In this document: positions 7,110 through 17,219 of the stretch, in pieces
How the letters are laid out: each line of letters opens with the position of its first letter
How positions within the stretch are numbered: position 1 is the stretch's first letter
Assembly (NCBI GenBank): GCA_934454585.1
Contig: CAKSFP010000004.1
Coordinates: forward strand, 62,001 to 126,000
Direction of reading: 5' to 3'
From: an uncultured Clostridia bacterium
GTDB taxonomy: Bacteria; Bacillota; Clostridia; UMGS1810
Length of the DNA stretch: 64,000 bases
Translations under genes and position numbers: made by a program
The notes under the pieces: model-generated
The model's database searches: none
Told to the model about the DNA's origin: nothing
The model's input: only the letters and a program-made list of their open reading frames with translations

Positions 7110-7751
7110 TCACATAAAGCAATAAAACAACATAAAGAAATAGTGCAGCACCGTGCCGGCAAGCACAAATATATGCCACACAAAGTGCATATACTTTCTG
7201 CGCGCCTTATAAAAAATTATGCCTGCGGTATATGCCACGCCGCCGCCCACAAGCAATGCAATACCCGCTGCATCGACAGCGGAGATGACACTCTTTGCGC
7301 CGATGAGTACAGACCACCCCATGATGACATAGAGCACCACCGACGGTTTGCTCCACCTCTCCAGATTAATGCTGTTGAACACTATGCCGAGTACCGTACA
7401 AAAAGCATTTATGCCAAAGAGAGTCCAGCCGAGGGCGCCGCCTATGAGCACAAGGCAAATAGGTATATAACTGCCCATAATGAGAATAAAAATGGAGCAA
7501 TGATCGAACACCCGAAACACGCGCTTGGCACTCCTGTTTGTGAGCGAATGATACAAAGTTGAGAACAGGTAGAGCAAAATCATCGACGCACCGTATAGCG
7601 ACGCACTCACAACGGTTATTGCCGTGCCGTGGATTGCCGCCATGACTATCGCCACCACGGCGCCTGCTATGGCGAGCAGTTCGCCCACACCGTGCGACAC
7701 TGCATTTGCTATCTCCTCGCCTATTGTTTGCATTCTCTTTGTAACAGACAT
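7110..7751 (-). CDS. Hemolysin III family (PAQR-like) membrane protein
   Basis: Seven-helix membrane protein of the YqfA/hemolysin III group within the PAQR superfamily. The 213 residues keep the family's metal-site pattern: EEIANAVSHGVGELL at the start, YHSLTNRSAKRVFRVFDHCS in the middle and HFVWHIFVLAGTVLHYF at the end, supplying the conserved histidines and aspartate of a putative hydrolase centre. The ATG at 7751 lies downstream of GAGGGGTG. Despite the family name there is little reason to call it a toxin; homologues are widespread housekeeping or lipid-related proteins of unclear activity. It has its own promoter at 7810-7838 and no operon partners. Confidence 0.9.
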   Translation of the reverse strand: MSVTKRMQTIGEEIANAVSHGVGELLAIAGAVVAIVMAAIHGTAITVVSASLYGASMILLYLFSTLYHSLTNRSAKRVFRVFDHCSIFILIMGSYIPICLVLIGGALGWTLFGINAFCTVLGIVFNSINLERWSKPSVVLYVIMGWSVLIGAKSVISAVDAAGIALLVGGGVAYTAGIIFYKARRKYMHFVWHIFVLAGTVLHYFFMLFYCFM

Positions 7752-7809
7752 TTTGTATAACACCCCTCATATCAAGATATTGTTATTATTACATCTCGTA
7801 TTTGATACT

Positions 7810-7838
7810 ATGTTATCACATTTTTGCGTTTGTGTCAA
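7810..7838 (-). promoter_or_regulatory. Sigma-A promoter of the hemolysin III gene
   Basis: -35 TTGACA (7838-7833), 17-nt spacer, -10 TAACAT (7815-7810), reading toward 7751. Confidence 0.7.
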
Positions 7839-7845
7839 TAGTTAA

Positions 7846-7877
7846 AGTGCGGCAAAACCAAAATGTTTTGCCGCACT
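7846..7877. terminator. Hairpin between the giant SLH gene and the hemolysin III promoter
   Basis: A 13-bp stem, AGTGCGGCAAAAC (7846-7858) with its complement (7865-7877), six-base loop. It lies 12 nt past the SLH gene stop. The T-run is short (CTTTAAC), so termination may be weak. Confidence 0.6.
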
Positions 7878-7888
7878 CCGACCTTAGT

Positions 7889-10800
7889 TTACTTATTAAA
7901 TTCGATAAATCTTTTGATTATCTCCGCCGTTTCTGCCCTTGTGGCATTATCCGCCGGGTTGATTGTCGAATCCGTCTTGCCCTTTATAAGTCCGCTGCCT
8001 ACTGCGTACTGCAGTGAGGAAACGGCATACTCCGATATATCGGCATAATCCGCATATGACAGAATGTTGGTGTTCTCGCCCACAGTCATGTCGTATCCTT
8101 TGAATGTCGCATATCTGTGCATGATAGCCGCTATCTGCTCGCGGAGGATATTGTCGTCGGGTGCAAACTCGGTTGCCGAGTAACCCTTGACTATGCCCTC
8201 ACTTGCCGCCCAGCGAACCGCCTCGGCGTAATATTCGCCCTCGGCAACATCGTCAAACGGCATGATTAGATTAACCTGCGGCTTGCCCTCGGCTCTCCAT
8301 AGGATAGTGACGAGCATTGCGCGCGTCACGCTGCCGTTCGGATCGAACTCATCTTTCTCCGTGCCGCTCATGAGCGAATTTTCGTTTGCATACTTCACGG
8401 AATCGAAGAACCAGTCATCGGACTTAACATCGCCGAAAGGATTGTTCCATTCGAGAGTTTCGTCCTTCTTTTCGTTCCACTTTGCGTAGAGTGTAAAGCT
8501 CTTTGTAACCTTTTGAGCAAAATCGTACTTCTCGGTCAGCTCTTTATCGGTGTACCATCCGTCAAAGCCGAATCCGTCCCTGGTTGGGTCGTTCGGTTTC
8601 TTTACGGTTTCGTTTTTAGCTGCCTTAACGCTGTCCACATCACTGCCGCCGTTTGAATCAAAGTTTACGGTGAATGTGCCCGATGACGAGCCGCCACCGC
8701 CGCCACCGCCTCTGCCGGCGGTAGTGAACTCTGCCGAGATTACCACAGACGTGTCGGTGTCCGCAACGGTATACTTGCCGTTTGTGATTACATTGCCGTT
8801 TACCTTGATTGCATAAGTGCGATATCCGCTGTTCGGGGCCGCAGTTATGGTCAGCTCGTCGCCGCTCTTAACCGCGCCGCCGTCAGAGAGCGCCTCATCA
8901 CCGCGTTTAACAGTGACTGTGCCGTTCGCCGCCGTCTCAATTGTGAGCGGAACTCCATGTTCAACAGTGATTGAGGGGATGATGTCTTTCTTTACTCCCT
9001 CAAGTTTTACACTGTAGCTTGCATCGTCATTTTTCACGATGTTCACCACATCCGCTGTGTCATTGGGAATAGCGAACGCCGTTATGGTCTTGCCGTCTGC
9101 CGCCCTTACCGTGAACTGTGCATCGCCGCGGTCGCGCACGGTTCTGTCTGCATCCGTGCCGTAGTCGGACGGTGTTCTCACAATGTCGGTAAGTGCATAC
9201 CCGCCCGTCACATCGGACGGAATTTTCCACAGTTTGAGGTCCTCGAACTCAACGGTAACATTCGTGTTCTCGAGCAATTCAAACTCAAGCGAATTTGAGA
9301 GCTCATCCTTAACTTCTCCGTTTACCGTCCATGCTTTCACCATTTTGTCGGCATTCGGAAGTGCATTAAATTCAAGCTTGCTGCCGCGTGCATGGCGCAC
9401 AACTATGTTCGGAGTGATGCTTGTTTCGCCTGTCTTGCCGCTAACGCTGCCGCCGTCTGTGCCCTCGGCAACGCCGTAGGTCAAGTCGTAGAACAGCGAT
9501 GTGACGAACTGTGCACCCACTGTGGTGTTTGCCGTGATGATTCTTTCGAAACTCTCTGTAGTCTCTGACGCCGCGTCATCCGTCCATGCTGCGAACATAT
9601 AATTTGCGTCTGCGGTTGCGGTGAATGTCACCGAAGTGCCCTCCTCAACCTCTGTAACGGGGGCGCCGTTCACGGTAGCTGTGATTGTGCCGTTCTCTGT
9701 CGGCAATACGGTTATCGCATAAACCGTCTTTGCCTCTTTCTCGGTGAACTTAGCCACAAAGTCGGCATCTGTCTCTGCCGTGAAGGTATATTCCGCCTCA
9801 GCGCCGTCTAACCGTGTGCCATTTTCGTACCAACCCTCAAACTCATATCCGGGTGATGCGGTCGCAGTGAGTGTTACGCTGTCGCCGTGTCTTACCACCG
9901 TCGGCAGTCCGCCGACAGTGCCGTTAGCCTCTGCCGCAGCAGTTACGGCAAGCTGTTCTTTTTCAAGTTCTGCGGTCACGGTTGCATCTGCATCGCTTGC
10001 GGTAAACACATATGTCAGCTCGTTTTCGCCCTCAAGCAAAGCGCCGTTGAGCAGCCAGTTTTTGAGCACATAGTGTTCATCCGGAGTGAGAGTAAATTCC
10101 ACCTCGGCGCCAATCTCGGGCGTGCCGCCGCTCAGAAACTCCGTTCCCTCGACGGTTGCCGCAATTATTCCGCCGCTCGGCTGAGTAAATGTAAGTCTGC
10201 CCTTGCCCTCCTCAAACTGCACTTTAACAGTCTTGTCGGTGAACGATGCAATCTCATCATAGGTGAGCACAAGCGTGTTGCCTATGTCGGTTCTGACATC
10301 TCCGTCAATCGTCCATTCTCTCACGCGATACCCGTTGTCCGCAGTCGCCGTCAGAGTAACGGTACTGCCCTCGTATATCGTAACTTTGGTATCCAGGCAA
10401 TAGGATGCACCGGCGTTGTAAGCATCCATTCCCTTGCGTCCGGCCCTCTCCGAAATGAAACCGTTATAGCCGGATTCCGCACCGTCCTCGGTGTTGACTA
10501 CGGCAAAGCTAAACTTAACGGTCTCAAGAGCGCGGAATATGATATTTATGTCGCTGTCGGCATTGACTGACTCAAGCGTAAAGCTTGCGTCATCGGTGTT
10601 TTCATAAGTTGTGAGTGCAACGGGTGTGCCGTCGACAGTCACACTGTCTATTACATATTTATAATCCGGCTTTACAGTCACGGTGATGTCCGTGCCAAAA
10701 TCGACATAGTCACCGTTTGAGATGTTTTTTTGCGTGAAATCTGCCGTTCCGACAAACTCCGCACTGCCGCCATGACCTACTGTTGCGGTGATGACAGGCT

Positions 10801-13800
10801 TCTTGGCAAATGTCACCTCGAATTTCAAATCAGCATTTATGTCATTTTCGGTCACAAACCTTTTGTCGGTGTTCTCCGAGCCGACAGTGAGTGCGGCCGG
10901 TGCGCCGTTGAGTGTTGCGGACTTAACAATATATCCGCCTGCCGGCTCTATGGTGAAATCAACATCTGATCCGAACTCCACATAAGCGCCCATGGGAGCG
11001 CCGCCTACATCTGCGCTGACATTGCCTGCCGATGCGTCATAGACAACAGTTACGACAGGTTTCTTTTCGAACACTGCGGTGATGTCGGCATTGTCGTCCA
11101 CGGTCATGACATATTTCTCTGCCGTGCCGCCGACAACGATTCCGTTCATGCGCCATTCTTTCACGCGGTAGCCATCCTGCGGCACTGCAATGAATTCTAT
11201 GCGCACGCCCTGAGGCTGAGTTGACGGACTTGCCGCAACAGTCTTGCCGTCTCTCGTCGCATAGAGATATTCATGCGTCCATGTCGGCACACTGCCGTCT
11301 GTCATCACGCCGCCGAATGAAATCTGTCTTGTGTTCGGAATGGTGCAGTATATCACGCACTCCGTGCTGTCTTTGAGATCATATACGGTATATTTTGCTG
11401 TACTTCCGGCAACGGACACGCCGCCAAGCGACCAGTAATTGACAAGCACGGTGTCGGGTGTTCGAACCTCTATGTCGATTTTTTCGTGCTTGTAAGCCTT
11501 ATATGTAAGTTTGCCGGATTCGTCTGCGGCAAGCTCTGTGCCGTTTACGAACACCTGCGCACTCGCAATGCTGTTTCCGCCGAAATCCGTCACGGAGAAT
11601 GTGAGCGTCTTTTCCTCTCTCGGGGCAAACACTGCACGGTATGCCTCATCGGATGTCACGCCCGATACGGTTATTGCAAGGCCTGTGTAGTTGTCGTCAC
11701 TGTCTTCTGCCTTGATGTACTCCCAGTCTGCACCGTTTTTCTTCTGCCAGCCGCCGAGCACATAACCGTCTGTCGGTTTTGCGGTCAGGGTTATCTGCTT
11801 GCCTGACGGCAAGGTGTCACCCGATGTGAAGTTTCTGCCGTCGGCATACGCACCGACAACCGTGCCGACATCGGCACCCACGGGATAACCCGTCTCGTCC
11901 GCCGCAGAAAACTCCACGCGGCTGAGCGAATATGCAAAGTTGACCGATATTCCGGTTGCGTTTTTGTCTATGTTTTCTATGACAAACAGATTGCTCTTGC
12001 CGGGGTCGGTCATTCCCTCGGGCACAACCCAACTGTCAACTCCGAAACCGGGAACCGGTTGTGCGCTGAATGTAACATCGGCACCCTTGGGCACCTGTGC
12101 GCCGCTCTCTACCGCAAGCGCCGTGCTCTTGCCCGACGGATTGCCTGCTTCATCATATTTTGTCGTCACATAGCTTATAAGCACCGATCCGTTTGCGGAC
12201 GCCGTCGCACCAACGGTGACGGTGTCCTGACCGAGCGAATATGTGCCCCTCTCGGTGACAATTGAGTATTTTGTGCTGAAATCGTCTGCATTTCTCACTA
12301 TCAGGTCAATGGGATATTCACCCTTTGTCATGGCAGTGAATGCCGCACACTCTACATCATAGTCGAGTTTGCCGCTGTCCGCAGTGCTCATGCCGTCTAT
12401 GCTTACATTGATTTTACCTCTCCTGGTATTCTCTGCCTCGTCAAGGTTCCCTTCAACATTGTCCGCAGTAACGGTGACCGTCTTGGGCGACACATTGACT
12501 GTTGCGTTCGCAGTGAGGGGATTGCCGCTGACAATTGATGTTGCCGTAATCTCATATTTACCTACGGAATCCGGCGCAAACACATTATTCGAAACCAAAT
12601 CCGCACTGCAGTCGACAAGGATATCTTTATCTTTGGCATCCTTGGCATATTTCTTTATGACATATGTCGCACCGCTTGCATTGGCATGACGCCCCGCCTC
12701 GATAACAATCGGGGCAAGCGCAAGGGTACTGCCGTAGGTGAGATTGCCGCCGTTTATGAACAGAATCTCGCCCATGGGGTGGAACGCATTAACTGTTATC
12801 CTGTCCGAAACACTGGTCTTGTATATATTCGAACCCATATACATAGCCGTAATGTCATATGCGCCGACATTTGAGAACCGATAATCCGCGGTCCATGTCT
12901 TGCCGTCCGTTGAAAGGGCTCCGGAAACAGTGTCCGTCACTCCGGTAGATTTATCCGTTATCCTGAAGTTGAGTTTACCGTCTGTTATCATCCTGCGTGT
13001 GCTGTCGGACACTTCGGCGGTCAGGGTGAGCGTGTCGCCGTCCCTGTGTTCGCTTGTTTCACCGGTAACGGTATCGTCATATTGCTTTTTGACTTCAACA
13101 AACGAATCTGTGCGGCAGTCCGTGCCTCCTATGTTAATGTAGTCCACATGATTGTCAAATGTATATTCATCATATGTTCCTGCCGCATTTGCCACATAAT
13201 ATTTTGCCACGGTTATCGGGTTGCCCTCCGCATCCGTATCCGCTGTTTTGCAGATGTAAACGCAGGCGTCCGAGCCGATTATCTTGTAACCCTCTATGCA
13301 GTCAACTCCGTTTATACTTATCTTTGCAGGGAGTGTCACGAGTGAATCTTCTGTTTCGATGCGGTTTTCCGCAGATTCGCCGTTTATGAACACACGGTGC
13401 GATGTCACGGCAAATTCGTCTGCCGTGTCGGGTGTTCCCGACTTGTCGGCAAAGTACTTAACGCCGCTTCCGTCCGATGTGCTCCATACATATGGAGCGT
13501 CATAACTGTACGACACCTGTCCGTCAACGCCAACGGCTGCGTTCTCGCCTTGCGCAAGCCTTGTATAGGTTGTACCGCCGACATCCGCCGTCTCGGTGCG
13601 CCATACCTTCTGCGTTGACGAGGTCTTTGTCACCTCCTCATAGTCTGCCTTGACAAAGTCATCGTTATCGAGCCGCTTGCCGCCCTTACTCACAGAAAGT
13701 GCAGTGCTGCTTGCCGACAAACCTATGGTCAGTCGCACACTCTTACTCTTGAGCACCCGTGTTCCCTGGTAAACCGTGCAGTAATATCTGCTGCCGTCCA

Positions 13801-16800
13801 GTTCTTCGGTTGCGGAGATTTTCAGCTCACTTGAATTTGAGCCTGTCTTGCTCCATGATTTGTCCTCGGAATCATAGCTGTACCACTGATAACGGATAGG
13901 CTGAGTGCCCGTGCCTATCGCACGGACGGTGAATACCGCCTCGGTGCCTGCCGCCGCCTCAATGTCACTCGGCTGCTCGGTTATGGAGAATTCATCGTCA
14001 CCATCCGCAAGGGTTGTTCCCGTAACTGCCGGACTGGCAAGAGAACGCACGCCGTAAGCATCCGACGCCCTTACCGAAAACGAATAAGTCGTTGCCGGGT
14101 TGAGGTTTTTTACTTCATATGACACAACACCGTTCTCAGCCGCCGTGCCCGAGATGTTCGCAAGTGAGAGTTCCTCGCCATCCGCCGTTATGAACGAAAG
14201 TTCATACACCGCCGCCTCCGGGGATTCATCCCATTCTATTGTCATGGTGTCACGCGTGATGTCTGTGATTGCCACATTCTTCGGTGCCGTGGGCGGCCTC
14301 TTGACATTGCTTGTCTTGTAGCCTATCACTATGACATCCTCGCCGTTAAATTTTATCCGGGAATAGCCGAGCTGCCAGTTGAAAGCGAAATCGCTCACGC
14401 CCTCGGGCAGATTATCAACCGTGCCGGTGTAGGCAACGCCGCTCATGTTGCTGAACACCCCGCCAACGCTTGCCGTGAGCGACTGCACCACTCCGGCCTT
14501 GACATTGTTGCCCAGAAATCCTGCGCCTCCGCCTGCCTTGAGGTTCTCCTCTATGCCGACGGAAAAACTGTGCTCTTGCTCATACTCATCCGTTTGGCTG
14601 ACGGTCACGGTGGAGCCGTTGCCCTTGCCGGCATTTGTAAGCAGTTGAGTCTCGCCTATTTTCTTAAAGTCGCCTTTGCCCCATGTTGTGTATGACGAAG
14701 GATCGCCCGGTGTGCTCTTAAGCACATTGCCGCGTATCGGCTCAAGACCGTTGTACATCTGCGCTATCTCGTCATACTTATCCACCGTCACGATGACCGT
14801 GACGGGTGTCATGGGTTCTTCTATAATAACGGGGACCGTATTACCTTTGAGATCCGTTCCGTCATACACATATCTGTGGAAAGGCACCGTGTACATAACC
14901 ACATAGTCATCGCCTATGCCGCCGGCATATTCAACTTCTTTTGTAGTAGACCAGGTGGACTGGTGTTCATAACTTGCCACGGCGGCAACAGATGCCTCAA
15001 ACTCCGCCGCACCGCCGAGAGACGCCTCCTCCGAGGTGTACACGCCCAGAGATGTCTCTATGCTTGCACTGACTCCCTTTGAGTCGGATTCGCTCTTGCC
15101 GTAGGAGGTGGCGCCGTTGTTTAGATAATCGTCATACACATCCGCAACATCCTGAAAATACGGTGCGGACTGCATGATTGCCTGCACCTCGGGCTTGGAA
15201 TAGTATGTCTCGCTGCCCTTGAATTTGAGCACCATGGAATCATGATCAACATCAGGCGAGCACACAGTCAGATAGGTGCCCACGCGGCCCTTGTCGGTGC
15301 GGTTGTAGTAGCTGTTGCTCTGGTTGAGCACTCCCTCCCAGTTGCGCACGGGGTTGTTGTTATTGTCGGTGCTGAGGTAAGCTATCTGGAACCAGTAATA
15401 ATCACTGCCGCTTTCCTTCTGACCCACAATGGCAATAAGCTGTTCTTTCCTGCCTATGTCCTTTTTGGTGAAGTTACCCTTCGTCACGCCGAGAATCCAG
15501 GTCAAATCCTTATTTGCATTCTCATTGGCATTGTTTTTCTGATCGGAACCATAGTTTATGGTAGTGCCGTCGGCTTGAAACGAACTGCCGTTATATTTGT
15601 ACAATCTGTCAAATAGGAAAAGTCTCTCGCCGCTGTTGCCGTCGGAGTCTTTTTCGCCATACATATTAAAGCCCATCATAGCTATCGGCGGATGATATTT
15701 CAAACCCATGCCGGATGCCATCAGGGAGCCGTTGAAATCCTCACCGAGTTTCTGTATAGCGCCTGTTTCATATGTCTTTGAATTATGGTTATATGTCACG
15801 GTTCGCACCGCTATTTTGTCGATAATTGAAATTTTGGTCGGATTCGCAGTGCTTGCGGCTCTGCCACCGAAAACAAGCATATTGCAGCTGTTGCCGGTGA
15901 AGTCGCCCGCGGCAGAGTTTGCGTTCTGCAAAACGATGGAATCATCATAGAGCGGAATCTTTGCTCTCTGTGCAAAGCTGTTTCCGTCATAACCGTAGAT
16001 ATAACCGTAGCTGAGCTCCTTATACTTGGTCCCGGAGACATCACGGGGCGCCGACACGGTTATGACAAGTTCATCGGCATTGTTCTTGTCGAGGTCAAAC
16101 GATTCCAGTGTGACAACCGCCGCCCTTGTCACGCTCGGATTGGAACTGCCGTCGCCGATTTTGTTGACTCCCGTATTGGTATATATCTCCGGCGAAGAAA
16201 TCGTTTTCTTACCGAAATAGAGCAAACGGTTGTTGCGATATCTATAAAGGCGAATCGTGTTGTCAGCGGAATACACCGCAATCTCGTCCGCACCGTCGCC
16301 GTCAAAGTCGCCGGCGGTTATGTCGATAAGTGCAGTGAAATCCGCACTGTAGAAATATCCCTGCTCGTTGAGCGGAGAATTTTCGCCGCAATCCGCTACG
16401 CTGTAATATGACTGCGATCTCGATTTGCCGTCATCTCCGAAAGTTGAAATCTCGAGAACGAGTTTCTGATTGCGTCTTTCGGTGCCCGATGTCCGCACAT
16501 ACAGAGTAGCAACATTGGAATCTCTGCCGTCGCCGGAATTAAACGCGACGGATTCAGCATATGCGAGGCTCTGATGTTTGTTTTCGCTCTTTACATTGCG
16601 AAACAACTCACTGCCGCCGAGCTGACCGTATGTATAGCCATTTTTGTTCTCAAGCTTTGCCCAGTCACCGTTTCTGTACTGACCGTAGCGCTGATATGCG
16701 CCTCGCTCGGCAAGTCCTCCTCCGCCGCTTGTCATGTTGAGTCCGGAGCGCAGCAACTGACCGTAGTTACTGCTGCCGTTGTAATCAAGGTAAAGCTCTT

Positions 16801-17017
16801 TTTTCGGCATAAGCACCGTGTTGCCCTTGCCAAAAAAGGATTCACCGTCATCTGTGGCATCCAAGCCGCTGAAACCCAGCCCATCGTAAGCGGAGCGATC
16901 AATGCTGCTTTTTTGCTCGGTTTGTGGCGCCGCTTCGGTGGTTTGCACTGTCACAGCAGGCAGTGTGCCGATTGTCATGACGGCGGCAAGCGCCAAACTA
17001 AGTAGTCTTTTTTTCAT
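7889..17017 (-). CDS. Giant modular S-layer-anchored surface protein (3042 residues)
   Basis: Secreted cell-wall protein, probably an adhesin. The ATG at 17017 follows GGGAGG by 7 nt; a 90-base upstream extension lacks a site. A signal peptide (KKRLLSLALAAVMTIG) comes first. Residues about 200-330 hold FG-GAP/VCBS-like repeats (AGDFDGDGADEIAV, FDLDKNNADELVI). About 640-900 is a Gly/Ala/Ser-rich amphipathic region. A fibronectin III domain (about 905-1000, PPTAPKNVAITD) and an Ig-like domain (about 1010-1100, YQWYSYD and YYCTV) follow. From about 1620 to 2750 there are a dozen divergent InlB-type beta repeats (pattern G..V.FTATA..GY.F..W). A glycine run, a Listeria-Bacteroides repeat (WYTDKELTEKYDF) and three SLH domains (about 2860-3042) bind secondary wall polymer. 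The neighbouring LuxR-type gene may regulate it. The ligand is unknown. Confidence 0.92.
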   Translation of the reverse strand: MKKRLLSLALAAVMTIGTLPAVTVQTTEAAPQTEQKSSIDRSAYDGLGFSGLDATDDGESFFGKGNTVLMPKKELYLDYNGSSNYGQLLRSGLNMTSGGGGLAERGAYQRYGQYRNGDWAKLENKNGYTYGQLGGSELFRNVKSENKHQSLAYAESVAFNSGDGRDSNVATLYVRTSGTERRNQKLVLEISTFGDDGKSRSQSYYSVADCGENSPLNEQGYFYSADFTALIDITAGDFDGDGADEIAVYSADNTIRLYRYRNNRLLYFGKKTISSPEIYTNTGVNKIGDGSSNPSVTRAAVVTLESFDLDKNNADELVITVSAPRDVSGTKYKELSYGYIYGYDGNSFAQRAKIPLYDDSIVLQNANSAAGDFTGNSCNMLVFGGRAASTANPTKISIIDKIAVRTVTYNHNSKTYETGAIQKLGEDFNGSLMASGMGLKYHPPIAMMGFNMYGEKDSDGNSGERLFLFDRLYKYNGSSFQADGTTINYGSDQKNNANENANKDLTWILGVTKGNFTKKDIGRKEQLIAIVGQKESGSDYYWFQIAYLSTDNNNNPVRNWEGVLNQSNSYYNRTDKGRVGTYLTVCSPDVDHDSMVLKFKGSETYYSKPEVQAIMQSAPYFQDVADVYDDYLNNGATSYGKSESDSKGVSASIETSLGVYTSEEASLGGAAEFEASVAAVASYEHQSTWSTTKEVEYAGGIGDDYVVMYTVPFHRYVYDGTDLKGNTVPVIIEEPMTPVTVIVTVDKYDEIAQMYNGLEPIRGNVLKSTPGDPSSYTTWGKGDFKKIGETQLLTNAGKGNGSTVTVSQTDEYEQEHSFSVGIEENLKAGGGAGFLGNNVKAGVVQSLTASVGGVFSNMSGVAYTGTVDNLPEGVSDFAFNWQLGYSRIKFNGEDVIVIGYKTSNVKRPPTAPKNVAITDITRDTMTIEWDESPEAAVYELSFITADGEELSLANISGTAAENGVVSYEVKNLNPATTYSFSVRASDAYGVRSLASPAVTGTTLADGDDEFSITEQPSDIEAAAGTEAVFTVRAIGTGTQPIRYQWYSYDSEDKSWSKTGSNSSELKISATEELDGSRYYCTVYQGTRVLKSKSVRLTIGLSASSTALSVSKGGKRLDNDDFVKADYEEVTKTSSTQKVWRTETADVGGTTYTRLAQGENAAVGVDGQVSYSYDAPYVWSTSDGSGVKYFADKSGTPDTADEFAVTSHRVFINGESAENRIETEDSLVTLPAKISINGVDCIEGYKIIGSDACVYICKTADTDAEGNPITVAKYYVANAAGTYDEYTFDNHVDYINIGGTDCRTDSFVEVKKQYDDTVTGETSEHRDGDTLTLTAEVSDSTRRMITDGKLNFRITDKSTGVTDTVSGALSTDGKTWTADYRFSNVGAYDITAMYMGSNIYKTSVSDRITVNAFHPMGEILFINGGNLTYGSTLALAPIVIEAGRHANASGATYVIKKYAKDAKDKDILVDCSADLVSNNVFAPDSVGKYEITATSIVSGNPLTANATVNVSPKTVTVTADNVEGNLDEAENTRRGKINVSIDGMSTADSGKLDYDVECAAFTAMTKGEYPIDLIVRNADDFSTKYSIVTERGTYSLGQDTVTVGATASANGSVLISYVTTKYDEAGNPSGKSTALAVESGAQVPKGADVTFSAQPVPGFGVDSWVVPEGMTDPGKSNLFVIENIDKNATGISVNFAYSLSRVEFSAADETGYPVGADVGTVVGAYADGRNFTSGDTLPSGKQITLTAKPTDGYVLGGWQKKNGADWEYIKAEDSDDNYTGLAITVSGVTSDEAYRAVFAPREEKTLTFSVTDFGGNSIASAQVFVNGTELAADESGKLTYKAYKHEKIDIEVRTPDTVLVNYWSLGGVSVAGSTAKYTVYDLKDSTECVIYCTIPNTRQISFGGVMTDGSVPTWTHEYLYATRDGKTVAASPSTQPQGVRIEFIAVPQDGYRVKEWRMNGIVVGGTAEKYVMTVDDNADITAVFEKKPVVTVVYDASAGNVSADVGGAPMGAYVEFGSDVDFTIEPAGGYIVKSATLNGAPAALTVGSENTDKRFVTENDINADLKFEVTFAKKPVITATVGHGGSAEFVGTADFTQKNISNGDYVDFGTDITVTVKPDYKYVIDSVTVDGTPVALTTYENTDDASFTLESVNADSDINIIFRALETVKFSFAVVNTEDGAESGYNGFISERAGRKGMDAYNAGASYCLDTKVTIYEGSTVTLTATADNGYRVREWTIDGDVRTDIGNTLVLTYDEIASFTDKTVKVQFEEGKGRLTFTQPSGGIIAATVEGTEFLSGGTPEIGAEVEFTLTPDEHYVLKNWLLNGALLEGENELTYVFTASDADATVTAELEKEQLAVTAAAEANGTVGGLPTVVRHGDSVTLTATASPGYEFEGWYENGTRLDGAEAEYTFTAETDADFVAKFTEKEAKTVYAITVLPTENGTITATVNGAPVTEVEEGTSVTFTATADANYMFAAWTDDAASETTESFERIITANTTVGAQFVTSLFYDLTYGVAEGTDGGSVSGKTGETSITPNIVVRHARGSKLEFNALPNADKMVKAWTVNGEVKDELSNSLEFELLENTNVTVEFEDLKLWKIPSDVTGGYALTDIVRTPSDYGTDADRTVRDRGDAQFTVRAADGKTITAFAIPNDTADVVNIVKNDDASYSVKLEGVKKDIIPSITVEHGVPLTIETAANGTVTVKRGDEALSDGGAVKSGDELTITAAPNSGYRTYAIKVNGNVITNGKYTVADTDTSVVISAEFTTAGRGGGGGGGSSSGTFTVNFDSNGGSDVDSVKAAKNETVKKPNDPTRDGFGFDGWYTDKELTEKYDFAQKVTKSFTLYAKWNEKKDETLEWNNPFGDVKSDDWFFDSVKYANENSLMSGTEKDEFDPNGSVTRAMLVTILWRAEGKPQVNLIMPFDDVAEGEYYAEAVRWAASEGIVKGYSATEFAPDDNILREQIAAIMHRYATFKGYDMTVGENTNILSYADYADISEYAVSSLQYAVGSGLIKGKTDSTINPADNATRAETAEIIKRFIEFNK

Positions 17018-17058
17018 CTTGAATCCTCCCGTTGAAATTATATTTTTTAACACACACA

Positions 17059-17088
17059 TATATATTTTTGCGTTATTTTTATATGCAA
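17059..17088 (-). promoter_or_regulatory. Possible promoter of the giant SLH gene
   Basis: -35 TTGCAT (17088-17083), 18-nt spacer, -10 TATATA (17064-17059). The whole stretch is very AT-rich, so this could be chance. Confidence 0.35.
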
Positions 17089-17102
17089 TATGCACCGCCT
17101 CG

Positions 17103-17182
17103 GGCATATATATTTTATTTTGGTTCGCTCAAGCAGCAGCGCTGAACTCTCTCACACAAAATTAAATACACATACCCTCGCC
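17103..17182. repeat. Family-1 palindromic element between the LuxR and SLH genes
   Basis: Starts GGCATATATATTTTATTTTG and ends in the rough complement ACAAAATTAAATACACATAC plus CCTCGCC. The core keeps AGCAGCGCTGAACTC, shared with the copies at 27919-27960 and 42300-42335, but is about 10 nt shorter. Confidence 0.7.
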
Positions 17183-17219
17183 CATGCTCTCGTCTCATAA
17201 CGCTTGTCATTTCTTGAAT

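Noticed and set aside
7110..7751. Calling the hemolysin III protein a virulence toxin
   Set aside because: Family membership in PAQR-like membrane proteins does not imply haemolysis, and no context supports it.
9887..10570. 227-codon plus-strand frame inside the giant SLH gene
   Set aside because: A shadow of the repeat-rich coding sequence; no start signal or homology seen.
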